Positions 1 to 5,879 of a stretch of 8,529 nucleotides of DNA are shown here, in pieces (position 1 is the first letter of the stretch; every line of letters starts with the position of its first letter). The notes beneath the pieces were generated by a model. That model saw only the letters and a program-made list of their open reading frames with translations. It did not search any database and had not been told where the DNA came from. The translations under genes were made by a program, and so were the position numbers. This stretch comes from Candidatus Aenigmatarchaeota archaeon (GTDB lineage Archaea; Aenigmatarchaeota; Aenigmatarchaeia; Aenigmatarchaeales; DAIDAN01): positions 1 through 8,529 of the forward strand of contig DAIDAN010000025.1 in the NCBI GenBank assembly GCA_027310605.1. Reading direction: 5' to 3'.

Positions 1-281
1 GAGTAGGAGGAGCATGGAGTGCCGCAGCTCGCGGTCTTCGTGTCAATTGGCGTTGCGCTTCCTGAAGGAATAAAAAGATTGTAACTGGTGCCCGCGCTTA
101 TTGACCAAGAAGAGCAAGTGCCGGAGCCTGCTGTTATGACACCGGAGCATTTCGAGGTCGCGCTTTCCTTTACTTCAAAGGTATTACCGTCACAACCTGT
201 CTCAACTATAGAAGGATTGACCGAGCAAGGGTCGCCCGTTTCCGTTGGGGCTGTGAATCGATTTGTGGAACGCTGATGCTG
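1..281 (-). pseudogene. Start-less fragment of a Cys-rich secreted-type protein, running off the left edge
   Basis: The minus strand is free of stops for 93 codons from 281 to the left edge; an in-frame TAA lies at 284-282. The translation is rich in Ser, Thr and Gly and has six cysteines in loose pairs (DPCSVNPSIVETGC, KCSGVITAGSGTC, SCGTPC), the composition of an extracellular or surface protein domain. There is no ATG, GTG or TTG in the frame, so the N-terminus is missing: either a 5'-truncated relic or a gene whose start was lost by a frameshift. The upstream end lies inside an inverted repeat (261-306), a possible rearrangement point. The plus strand of the same region also has an open frame (88-276), but with low-complexity acidic composition and in-frame stops before it. 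I do not recognise a family. The call rests on frame length and composition only. Confidence 0.35.
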
Positions 282-306
282 TTACCGCCAAATCGTTTCC
301 ACAAAT
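261..306. repeat. 10-bp inverted repeat with 26-nt loop
   Basis: ATTTGTGGAA at 261-270 is matched by its exact reverse complement TTCCACAAAT at 297-306. It sits between the start-less minus-strand fragment and the MNT/HEPN promoter. It could act as a hairpin ending transcription from either side, or mark an old element end. No T-run follows on either strand, so a classical intrinsic terminator is not supported. Confidence 0.5.
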
Positions 307-336
307 TCAAGTCGTAATGACTATGCCATATAATAT

Positions 337-389
337 TGTTTGTTTGGAACAAACAAAACGTTTATAAATAACAAACAATATGTTTGTTT
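337..389 (+). promoter_or_regulatory. Promoter and four-site operator of the MNT/HEPN pair
   Basis: An archaeal TATA-like box (TTTATAAATA, 361-370) is centred about 24 bp upstream of the ATG at 390, as expected for a leaderless transcript. The 8-mer TGTTTGTT or its complement AACAAACA occurs four times: 337-344, 348-355, 370-377 and 381-388. The start-to-start spacings are 11, 22 and 11 bp, so all four lie on one face of the helix. The sites pair into two 19-bp palindromes with 3-bp centres, one upstream of TATA (339-357) and one between TATA and the start (370-388). A protein bound to the second would cover the transcription start. The downstream gene has an N-terminal wHTH, so autoregulation is the natural reading. 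The arrangement is seen; the binding protein is inferred. Confidence 0.72.
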
Positions 390-941
390 ATGGATAAGCT
401 GATAAGAGTTTTCACCGAGAAAAGAATCCATATACTGAAGCTGATAGCAGAGCACGAAGGCTTGCATATGAGGGAGATTGCGGAAAGGACGGGAATGAAC
501 CCCGCTTCTGTTCACTGCGCAATAAGGCTGTTCAAGGAAATGAAACTTGTTTCTGAAAAAAAGATTAAAAACCGGAAAGTGTTTTCAATAAACGGGGGCA
601 GCATAATTCTCAAGAAAATAAGGTCGCTTTTGAATGTTTCCGAACTGTATGATAAAAAAGAATTCAAAGAATTGGAAAAATATGGAAATGTCGGAATATA
701 CGGAAGCTTTGCAACGGGGGAAGACATGCCGGAAAGCGATATTGACTTGTGGATATACTCCAACAAAAAACCGGATATGATAAAATTAAAGAACATCACA
801 AGAGAGTTGGAAAGGGGTCTTGGAAAAGAAGTCAAGTTATTGGTTTTGGATGATGATAAAATCAAAAGACTGAAGGAAAAAGACCCGGAGTTTTATTTCA
901 GGCTGAAACTGACTTCAGTTGGGGAGGATGTTTTTGGATGA
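390..941 (+). CDS. wHTH-MNT nucleotidyltransferase, antitoxin-like partner of HEPN protein
   Basis: This 183-aa protein has two parts. Residues about 5-68 form a winged helix-turn-helix (HMREIAERTGMNPASVHCAIRLF as the HTH, then a basic wing). Residues about 95-183 form a minimal nucleotidyltransferase (MNT) domain with the complete GS-x10-DxD signature: G105, S106, D117, D119. In characterised MNT/HEPN systems the nucleotidyltransferase neutralises the HEPN RNase by adding nucleotides to it; the same role is likely but not shown here. The ATG at 390 is chosen because the TATA box lies about 24 bp upstream; a TTG at 384 would add two residues but overlaps the operator. It overlaps the HEPN gene, so the two are co-transcribed. 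The N-terminal wHTH is notable because many MNT antitoxins consist of the catalytic domain alone, and it suits the four-site operator just upstream. Codons look more A/T-rich than in the enolase-uS2 block. Confidence 0.85.
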   Translation: MDKLIRVFTEKRIHILKLIAEHEGLHMREIAERTGMNPASVHCAIRLFKEMKLVSEKKIKNRKVFSINGGSIILKKIRSLLNVSELYDKKEFKELEKYGNVGIYGSFATGEDMPESDIDLWIYSNKKPDMIKLKNITRELERGLGKEVKLLVLDDDKIKRLKEKDPEFYFRLKLTSVGEDVFG

Positions 942-1362
942 AGTTGAAAAGTGTTTTGAGAAAAAACTTCTGATGCATTCTAACCCAAGCACCGGGTTGG
1001 CAAGGAAAAGCCTGAAGCAGGCCAGAACTTTTCTTGCTGATGCAGAGGATATGGCAAGGTTCGAGAAAGAAAGGATGGGAATCATAGCTTTGTACAACGC
1101 ATTCTTTCATACTGCAAGGAGCCTGCTTTTCAAGGATGGCATAAAGGAGAGGAGCCATTATTGTGTTGCCCGCTATGTTGAGAAAAAATACATTAAAACA
1201 AACATCATATCCAAAAAGTTTCTGGATTATCTGGATTTGCTCAGGGACATAAGGCATGACACGCAGTATTCGTTGGATGAAGTCATATTCGATGAGGATT
1301 TGGAAGAGATGATAGAAGTCTGCAAGGAATTTATTTCTGCTATTGAAAAACTATTAAGCTGA
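928..1362 (+). CDS. HEPN domain protein (probable RNase toxin of MNT/HEPN pair)
   Basis: This 144-aa, all-helical protein fits the PF05168 type of HEPN domain. The hallmark ALYNAFFHTARSLLFKDGIKERSH (residues about 54-77) matches the helix containing the conserved 'Y.A.FhaaraLL...G...ksH' pattern. Residues 106-114 (RDIRHDTQY) correspond to the R...H...Y segment that forms the RNase site in HEPN toxins. Spacing between R106 and H110 is three residues rather than the usual four to six, so activity cannot be assumed. It overlaps the MNT gene by 14 nt, as in two-gene toxin-antitoxin modules. The GGGGAGG at 921-927 abuts the ATG at 928 and is better spaced for a TTG at 934; the true start may be there, which would shorten the protein by two residues. 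It could instead be a non-toxic HEPN protein binding nucleotides or RNA. Confidence 0.83.
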   Translation: MFLDEVEKCFEKKLLMHSNPSTGLARKSLKQARTFLADAEDMARFEKERMGIIALYNAFFHTARSLLFKDGIKERSHYCVARYVEKKYIKTNIISKKFLDYLDLLRDIRHDTQYSLDEVIFDEDLEEMIEVCKEFISAIEKLLS

Positions 1363-1425
1363 CTTTATTTTCCGCCGTCCCAACTGCAGCTCGATGTGTA
1401 GGAAGAGCAGTCAACGGCGCCGCGC

Positions 1426-2307
1426 CTATGAGTAACTGGCAGACTTGGAAAACCTGAAAGCCTCCCTGAACTTCGCGAACGCGGCATTCTCCTCGTCAAT
1501 GCTGTTGAAGTTTTTAGTCAGGTTTATCATCGCATCCGTCGCCGCATCGTTCGCGTTTTTCTCCCAAGGCCTTTCCTCCCAGGGAACTTCGCTCCAACTC
1601 TTGCGGCCTTTCGGCAGCGGATATTCTGATGCGTCCGAATAGTTGTTCCTGTCGCGGAGATGGCTGCCCTCGTGCGCTGCCCCGTAGATCAGGTCGCGCA
1701 GGCTTCCATTCCAAAGCGTGTCGTTGAGGTAGCCGGGCTTGACAAGCAGTTTTCCCGGAACGCTGTACATTCTTTCGTCCTTGCCTCCATAGCTGTCGCT
1801 TATCTCCTCCACTTGTATTTTTTGGCTGACAATCTTTTCATAGTCGTAAGGCACGAATTTCCTCATCAGCTCGAAGAGCATCGCCATATCTTTCCGGAAT
1901 CCCGGGCTTCCGCGGATTTCCACGCCGTTGTAATCGAAAGAGGCTTTCTCGGGTTTTTCCGCGGTTGCGTTTGAAAACGCGTTCGGGCTGTTTCCATCTT
2001 TCACCAATCCGGATAGCGCGGAGACGCCTGTTTTTTCGCCAGCTACTTTGTAGGCTTCCCTGATTTTTTCCTTTGCTTGCTTTACATGCACCCCTTTGTA
2101 CGCGCCATATTCCATTCCTATGCCGAAAACAAGAAGCCCGACGGAACCGAGAAAAGCCGTTTTCTCAAAAACGCTCATCTTGTCCCAATCCAAGATTCCT
2201 TTTGAGGGAATGTTATGGAAATCAGGATTCCGACAAGTCCTTTTGCTGTTAAACAAATCAATCTCTCTCATCTGCTTGCTATCCTCGGCTGTCATAATAG
2301 ACACCAT
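1426..2307 (-). CDS. Membrane-anchored HExxH zinc metallopeptidase-like protein
   Basis: This 293-aa protein has an N-terminal charged stretch, one hydrophobic segment (residues about 49-69, FLGSVGLLVFGIGMEYGAY) and a soluble C-terminal domain. The motif AAHEGSHLRD holds HExxH at H212-E213-x-x-H216, the zinc-binding and catalytic signature of zincin peptidases. The downstream segment around E249 (PWEKNANDAA) fits a gluzincin-type third zinc ligand followed by a helix. The single membrane segment suggests a peptidase domain held at the membrane; which side is not certain, though the charged N-terminus favours an external catalytic domain. I cannot assign it to a named peptidase family. The ATG at 2307 has TTTAAG centred about 27 bp upstream; an ATG at 2295 is an alternative. 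It converges on the HEPN gene and diverges from enolase. The substrate is unknown. Confidence 0.7.
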   Translation of the reverse strand: MVSIMTAEDSKQMREIDLFNSKRTCRNPDFHNIPSKGILDWDKMSVFEKTAFLGSVGLLVFGIGMEYGAYKGVHVKQAKEKIREAYKVAGEKTGVSALSGLVKDGNSPNAFSNATAEKPEKASFDYNGVEIRGSPGFRKDMAMLFELMRKFVPYDYEKIVSQKIQVEEISDSYGGKDERMYSVPGKLLVKPGYLNDTLWNGSLRDLIYGAAHEGSHLRDRNNYSDASEYPLPKGRKSWSEVPWEERPWEKNANDAATDAMINLTKNFNSIDEENAAFAKFREAFRFSKSASYS

Positions 2308-2395
2308 TCATAAGTAAATACTATATCTACGCTTAAATAGATTCCGTCTTGGCGGATGCCCGTGTTTTATATCCTGCAGTTTCCGAATATCTCTC
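2308..2395. promoter_or_regulatory. Divergent promoter region between metallopeptidase and enolase
   Basis: On the plus strand TTTTATAT (2365-2372) is centred 27 bp before the ATG of enolase at 2396, an almost ideal distance for a leaderless archaeal transcript. On the minus strand, TTTAAG near 2332-2337 is centred about 27 bp before the ATG at 2307, and ATATAG near 2321-2326 about 29 bp before the alternative ATG at 2295. No shared operator palindrome is evident. Confidence 0.55.
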
Positions 2396-3571
2396 ATGCC
2401 GTCAACAATAAAAGGCCTTTTTCTTTTCCGGATTTACAATTCTCGCGGCGAGCCTTCAATAAAGGTTTCGGTCATGACGGAGAAAGGACTGTTCAGCGCC
2501 TGCGCGCCGCACGGAGCTTCTGCAGGAAAGTACGAGGCGAAAAATCTGGAGGTTGGAAAGATAGAAAAAATATTTCCAAGAATTAAAAAGAATTTCATAG
2601 GCTTGGAAGCGGACTTCTCATTGATAGACGAAATGCTCGAGCGGTTCGGAGGAAAGGATTTCGCGAAAATCGGCGGGAACTTTTCGATAGCGCTCTCGCA
2701 GGCGGTATGCAAGGCTGGCTCGCAAAATAATCCGCACAGGCTTTTTGGCCAAGCGAAATATTTTCCCTTCCCGCTCGGGAATGTTCTCGGAGGAGGAGCG
2801 CATGGCGGAGGCACTGACATTCAGGAATTTCTTGCCATGCCGATAAAAGCGAAAACAATCCAGGAAGCTGCTGAAACGAATTTCGCGATATGGCGCCGCG
2901 CTGCAAGCGCGCTGAAGGCGAAGGGCTTTGTCGCGGGAAGGAACGACGAGGGCGCGCTCGTGTCAAGGCTGAGCGATTTGAAAACGCTTGATTTGCTCTC
3001 GGAGATAGCGGAGGATTTCGGCGCGCGGATAGGGGTTGATTTTGCAGCGTCAGAACTTTACAGCCGCGGGGAATATACTTATTCTAAACTTGGAAAAAGT
3101 TTTTCCGAAAGAGAACAGCTGGAGTTTGTCCTGCAACTTATCAGGACATACAAGCTCGCTTATGCGGAGGACCCGTTCCAGCAGAACGATTTTTCTTCTT
3201 TCTGCGAGCTCGCGAAAAAGGCGAAATGCATAATATGCGGCGACGACCTGTTCGCCTCGCATGCCGGAAGATTGAAGAAGGGAATAAAGACGGGGGCGGG
3301 AAACGCGGTAATATTAAAACCGAACCAGGCGGGAACAGTCTCAAGAATTCTCGGGACCGCGGAACTTGCAAGGAAAAACAATTTCATTAATGTTGTCTCG
3401 CACCGCTCCGGCGACACCTGCGATTCTTTTATTTCCGACCTCGCGGTCGGGATAGGCGCGCCGCTGATAAAGTGCGGAATAATGGGAAGCGAGCGCGCCG
3501 CGAAGATGAACAGGCTGATTGAGACTTGGGAAAGCGCGGGAAGGCCGGGGATGGCGAAGTTGAAGGTATAA
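2396..3571 (+). CDS. eno: Enolase (phosphopyruvate hydratase)
   Basis: Enolase interconverts 2-phosphoglycerate and phosphoenolpyruvate in cytoplasmic glycolysis or gluconeogenesis. This 391-aa protein is shorter than typical enolases (about 410-430 aa). Family blocks appear in order: YNSRGEPSIKV (14-24), PHGASAG (38-44), GGNFSIALSQA (93-103), GGGAHGGGTDIQEFLAMP (132-149), NDEG (183-186), GVDFAASE (213-220), AEDPF (257-261), GDDL (282-285), LKPNQAGT (307-314), SHRSGDT (335-341) and IKCG (358-361). By alignment from memory to E. coli enolase, E144, E185, K308, H336 and K359 match catalytic E168, E209, K342, H371 and K393. D215, E258 and D283 match the metal ligands. All key residues remain, so an active enzyme is expected. 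The usual PSGAST loop reads PHGASA, which alters the flexible active-site loop. The ATG at 2396 fits both the N-terminal strand and the TATA spacing. It lies upstream of rps2, as in other archaea. Confidence 0.95.
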   Translation: MPSTIKGLFLFRIYNSRGEPSIKVSVMTEKGLFSACAPHGASAGKYEAKNLEVGKIEKIFPRIKKNFIGLEADFSLIDEMLERFGGKDFAKIGGNFSIALSQAVCKAGSQNNPHRLFGQAKYFPFPLGNVLGGGAHGGGTDIQEFLAMPIKAKTIQEAAETNFAIWRRAASALKAKGFVAGRNDEGALVSRLSDLKTLDLLSEIAEDFGARIGVDFAASELYSRGEYTYSKLGKSFSEREQLEFVLQLIRTYKLAYAEDPFQQNDFSSFCELAKKAKCIICGDDLFASHAGRLKKGIKTGAGNAVILKPNQAGTVSRILGTAELARKNNFINVVSHRSGDTCDSFISDLAVGIGAPLIKCGIMGSERAAKMNRLIETWESAGRPGMAKLKV

Positions 3572-3656
3572 ATCTTTTTGTTTCCATCTGATTCGCGATG
3601 ATTTGCCGCCGATATATTATTTAAACAGGAAGTCCGCGCAAATTAATCTGAAGGAT

Positions 3657-3779
3657 ATGGAAAAATTGGTGAAGAAGGGCCTTGTTGAACTGCTTGATTT
3701 TGATTCATACCAGAAGGCAAGAATAACAGAGAAAGGAAATCTTATTCTGAAAGATTTTTCCTTTAACGAACCTATTTAA
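3657..3779 (+). CDS. 40-aa winged-helix-like small protein or regulator remnant
   Basis: The 40-aa product begins MEKLVKKGLVELLDFDSYQK and continues ARITEKGNLILKDF. This resembles the second half of a winged helix: a recognition helix ending in 'LVKKGLVE', the wing, then 'ITEKGNLIL', the usual MarR/PadR-like pattern 'lTekG..il'. The same frame is open upstream to 3564 without an ATG (giving IYYLNRKSAQINLKD before the Met), so this may be the tail of a larger degraded regulator. GAAGG lies two to three bases before the ATG, close for a ribosome site, and the TATA-like region at 3612-3626 could drive it. It interrupts the eno-rps2 order. A real small DNA-binding protein or a relic are both possible. 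Confidence 0.4.
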   Translation: MEKLVKKGLVELLDFDSYQKARITEKGNLILKDFSFNEPI

Positions 3780-3791
3780 ACCTTGCGGCAC

Positions 3792-3815
3792 AGTAATTTT
3801 TCTGCGAAAATTATT
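3792..3815 (+). terminator. A/T-rich hairpin downstream of the small wHTH frame
   Basis: TAATTTT (3794-3800) pairs with AAAATTA (3807-3813) around a 6-nt loop, and two further pairs (one G-T) extend the stem to 9 bp. It lies 12 nt after the stop at 3779. There is no clean T-run, so a role in ending transcription or RNA processing is tentative. Confidence 0.35.
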
Positions 3816-3916
3816 ATGACTTGAATTCAAAAAAATCAGAGCGGCTTTTCGAATTTTAGAGAGATGCCGAAAATAGCGTATCCTGTTCCAACTCTATACT
3901 TAATGTCGTGATTTTT

Positions 3917-4498
3917 ATGGCACTCGACGAGTTTTTGTCCGCGGGCGTGCACATCGGGATGAAGCAGCGCACCAAGGACATGGAGAGGTTCATCTACAAG
4001 GTTCGCCCGGACGGGCTTGCGGTGCTTGATGTGCAGACCATCCAGAAGAGGATTGAGACTGCGGGAAAATTCCTTTCCAAATACAAGAAACTCATGGCTG
4101 TGTCGAGGAAGCCGATAGGACAGCGGGCTGTGGCGCGCTTTTCCGAGGCTGTCGGGGCGAAGCCTGTCATCGGGCGCTTCCTCCCCGGGACGCTGACGAA
4201 CCCGAGCTTCCGGAACTATTTCGAGCCTGACGCGATAATCGTGTCCGATCCGGCAATCGATGTGCAGGCGATAAGGGAGGCGGTGAAAATCCGCATTCCG
4301 ATAATCGCGTTCTGCGACACCGTTGACGAGACCTCGAACATTGATTTTGTCATCCCTTCCAACAACAAGGGGAAGAAATCGGTGGCGCTCCTCTATTATC
4401 TGCTCGCAAAGGAAATTCTGAAAAGCCGCGGCGTCCCGGAAGGAGAGATAAAGATAAAGGCATCGGACTTCGAGTCGCGCGAGAGGAACGGGGAATAA
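3917..4498 (+). CDS. rpsB: Ribosomal protein uS2, archaeal type
   Basis: This is the small-subunit ribosomal protein uS2 (193 aa), part of the 30S body. Diagnostic segments are LDEFLSAGVHIGMKQRTKDM (residues 3-22) followed by RFIYKVRPDGLAVLDV, then the 'FLPGTLTNP' motif near residue 93, 'EPDAIIVSDP' and 'IPIIAFCDT.....IDFVIPSNNKGKKSVALLYYLLA', all as in archaeal and eukaryotic uS2 (Rps2/RPSA). The short length and lack of bacterial extensions are archaeal. The ATG at 3917 is preferred over a GTG at 3908 because MALDEFL aligns with the usual N-terminus. Enolase upstream agrees with the archaeal eno-rps2 cluster. The strongly GC-rich codon choice contrasts with the accessory genes. Confidence 0.96.
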   Translation: MALDEFLSAGVHIGMKQRTKDMERFIYKVRPDGLAVLDVQTIQKRIETAGKFLSKYKKLMAVSRKPIGQRAVARFSEAVGAKPVIGRFLPGTLTNPSFRNYFEPDAIIVSDPAIDVQAIREAVKIRIPIIAFCDTVDETSNIDFVIPSNNKGKKSVALLYYLLAKEILKSRGVPEGEIKIKASDFESRERNGE

Positions 4499-4500
4499 GC

Positions 4501-4508
4501 ATTTAAGC
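4501..4508 (+). promoter_or_regulatory. TATA-like box for the Cys-rich microprotein
   Basis: ATTTAAGC lies right after the uS2 stop and is centred about 31 bp before the ATG at 4536, predicting a leader of only a few bases. The AGGTG at 4520-4524 could also serve as a ribosome site if transcription starts farther upstream, for example from the uS2 promoter. Confidence 0.4.
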
Positions 4509-4535
4509 TTCCGCGCACAGGTGTTTCTGATAATT

Positions 4536-4688
4536 ATGGCATCAGTTTTTCGCACACCTTACAACATAATCGATTGCAATGACATACGCAATTATGGATG
4601 CTGGTTCTGCACAAAATATGATTTGAAGACTCCCTCTTCCAACGATTGTTCTGCAAGAAAGGAATTCGAAAAAGTGCAACCAATTTAA
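4536..4688 (+). CDS. 50-aa Cys-rich microprotein, probable zinc-binding
   Basis: This 50-aa frame has four cysteines: C14, C22, C25 and C38 (C-x7-C-x2-C-x12-C), in the context IDCNDIRNYGCWFC then TKYDLKTPSSNDCSA. Four cysteines with a CxxC pair and aromatic residues beside it suggest a small structural zinc knuckle. I do not recognise the family. The frame sits between uS2 and the TGS GTPase on the same strand, with a TATA-like box after the uS2 stop, and its stop codon (4686-4688) lies within the TATA-like box of the next gene. The compact packing and non-random Cys spacing argue that it is a real gene. A role with the ribosome or RNA is a guess from context only. Confidence 0.6.
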   Translation: MASVFRTPYNIIDCNDIRNYGCWFCTKYDLKTPSSNDCSARKEFEKVQPI

Positions 4689-4690
4689 AT
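4682..4690 (+). promoter_or_regulatory. TATA-like box for the TGS GTPase gene
   Basis: AATTTAAAT is centred 26 bp before the ATG at 4712, matching a leaderless start. It overlaps the stop codon of the upstream microprotein gene. Confidence 0.55.
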
Positions 4691-4711
4691 TCTGTCCTCC
4701 ATTCTTAAGGT

Positions 4712-5554
4712 ATGCCTGTCAACGCCACCGCCGAGTACTACAGGGCTGAGAGCCATTATCTCGCAGCGAAAACGCGCGAGGAAAAAATCGCGGCATTGGA
4801 GGAGATGATAAGGGAGGCGCCGAAGCACAAGGGCGCGGAAGCGCTGCTTTCGCAATTGAAGCAGCGGCTCGCGAAGCTGAAGTCCCAAAGCGAGAGCAAG
4901 TCGGCAAGGAAGACGGCAAACATCCCGAAGGAAGGCGACGCGCAAATCTGTATCATTGGGCTGACGCAGTCCGGAAAATCCTCTCTTCTTCGGAAGCTCA
5001 CGAACGCGAAGCCGAAAATCTCGGAACAACCTTACACCACGACAAAGCCGGAAATCGGCGTTGCCGATTACTGCGGCGTGAAACTGCAGCTGATAGAGAT
5101 ACCATCCTCCTTCCGCCGAGAATTCATGAGCATAGCGCAGAACTGCGACGCGATAATTATTGCAATAAGGGACGGGGATGAAAAAGAAACGATGCTGGAG
5201 TTATTGGAGCGGTTCCGCATCAGGAAGCCGTTCTGTTTCATTACGTTGGAAGAAGACGAAAAAAAGATAAAGGAAAAAGTTTGGAAAATTCTCGGGCTGA
5301 TAAAAGTCTACACCAAGGAGCCGGGAAAAAAACAGCCGAAGATTGAAGGCGGCAAGCCGCCTTCCAGCGGACAAAAACCGATGGTATTGGAAGAAGGCGC
5401 AACAGTCGCGGACGCGGTCGCGGACATCCACAAGGACTTCCTGAAGTTCTTCAGGTTCGCGCGGATATGGGGCTCCACGAAATTTCCCGGCGGGAAGGTC
5501 GGGCTCGAGCACAGGCTGGAGGACGATGATGTGATCGAGATACACGCGGGATAA
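4712..5554 (+). CDS. DRG/Obg-like TGS-domain GTPase, divergent and short
   Basis: This 280-aa protein follows the DRG (COG1163-like) plan in reduced form. Residues about 6-58 are a charged helical N-terminus (KTREEKIAALEEMIREAPKHKGAEALL), typical of DRG proteins. A P-loop GLTQSGKS is at 83-90, and PYTTTKPEIG (107-116) fits the switch I region. The TGS domain spans about 197-280 and ends HRLEDDDVIEIHAG. DRG proteins are usually about 360 aa and assist ribosomes and translation. Here the G3 motif DxPG is replaced by IEIPS (128-132), and where G4 (NKxD) should lie the sequence reads FITLEED. Guanine specificity and normal switching are therefore doubtful. The ATG at 4712 lies 26 bp from a TATA-like box. 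Its position beside uS2 fits a translation role. It could bind a nucleotide without hydrolysis. Confidence 0.82.
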   Translation: MPVNATAEYYRAESHYLAAKTREEKIAALEEMIREAPKHKGAEALLSQLKQRLAKLKSQSESKSARKTANIPKEGDAQICIIGLTQSGKSSLLRKLTNAKPKISEQPYTTTKPEIGVADYCGVKLQLIEIPSSFRREFMSIAQNCDAIIIAIRDGDEKETMLELLERFRIRKPFCFITLEEDEKKIKEKVWKILGLIKVYTKEPGKKQPKIEGGKPPSSGQKPMVLEEGATVADAVADIHKDFLKFFRFARIWGSTKFPGGKVGLEHRLEDDDVIEIHAG

Positions 5555-5619
5555 GATTCTGGTGTTTGGCGGGACAAGCATTATTAATGCCCTCTGCGAT
5601 ATTTATGCGGGTGTTGTCC

Positions 5620-5876
5620 ATGAAATCCGCCACTAAACTTCAGATTTCCATTTTGGCGCTGTCCGTTTTCACAATTCTTATTTTATCAGAGATTCCCGCC
5701 TTTTCCATTCCGCTGTGGGTTGCTTCAACCAATACAACAACGCCAGCTTCCCCCGCAACCTACAATCCCTCGCAGAATTATTCCTTCCAGATAAACTGGA
5801 TGACACAAACGGCATTTCAAACACAACCTTCCAGCTCGGCTCTCCGAATTGCGGATTAACGAACTTACAGGTGTGA
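5620..5876 (+). pseudogene. Surface-protein head 1, frameshifted and truncated
   Basis: The ATG at 5620 opens a signal peptide (MKSATKLQ, hydrophobic core to about residue 28) followed by IPLWVASTN, TTTPASPATY and NYSFQINW. After NYSFQINW the frame is lost: as it stands translation ends at 5859. Adding one base at about 5800-5801 restores DTNGISNTTFQLGSPNCGLTN, which aligns with SNNALSNTTFQLGLPSGALTN of head 3, and the corrected frame then ends at TGA 5874-5876, three bases before the DUF3800 start. It is thus a head whose similarity stops at the 'LTN' position. An assembly error of one base is possible. GGTG about eight bases before the ATG is shared with head 3, as is the GTTKTCCATGAAATC context. 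Function of the parent: secreted, probably glycosylated surface protein. Confidence 0.65.
5869..5873 (+). promoter_or_regulatory. Shine-Dalgarno site for DUF3800 inside the end of head 1
   Basis: AGGTG lies six bases before the ATG at 5880 and forms the last codons of the corrected head 1 frame. The cargo gene therefore appears to be translated from a message initiated upstream in the head, unlike the leaderless housekeeping genes. Confidence 0.5.
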
Positions 5877-5879
5877 AAT

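Larger units (their letters stand above)
3572..3916. other. Enolase-uS2 spacer holding a small wHTH fragment and an A/T-rich hairpin
   Basis: This 345-nt spacer separates two genes that are often close together in archaea. It holds a TATA-like stretch (ATATATTATTTAAAC, 3612-3626), the 40-codon frame at 3657-3779 and a hairpin at 3792-3815. The final 100 nt before uS2 show no long frame. A TATA-like TCTATACTTA lies at 3893-3902, but it is only about 20 bp from the uS2 ATG, too close for a clean leaderless start, so the uS2 promoter is unresolved. Confidence 0.5.

Noticed and set aside
88..276. 62-aa plus-strand frame starting with GTG
   Set aside because: No ribosome site or TATA box, stops in frame just before it, no family resemblance; the overlapping minus-strand frame is longer and more protein-like.
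1363..1425. Possible terminator between the convergent HEPN and metallopeptidase genes
   Set aside because: Only a GGCGCC palindrome and a short T-rich stretch; no convincing stem.
2434..2966. Minus-strand frames of about 120 aa under enolase
   Set aside because: Enolase motifs account fully for this DNA; the minus frames show no domain or start signals.
3836..4555. 239-aa minus-strand open frame
   Set aside because: It lies antisense over the certain uS2 gene; GC-rich codons there create a long shadow frame with Arg-rich, unstructured composition.
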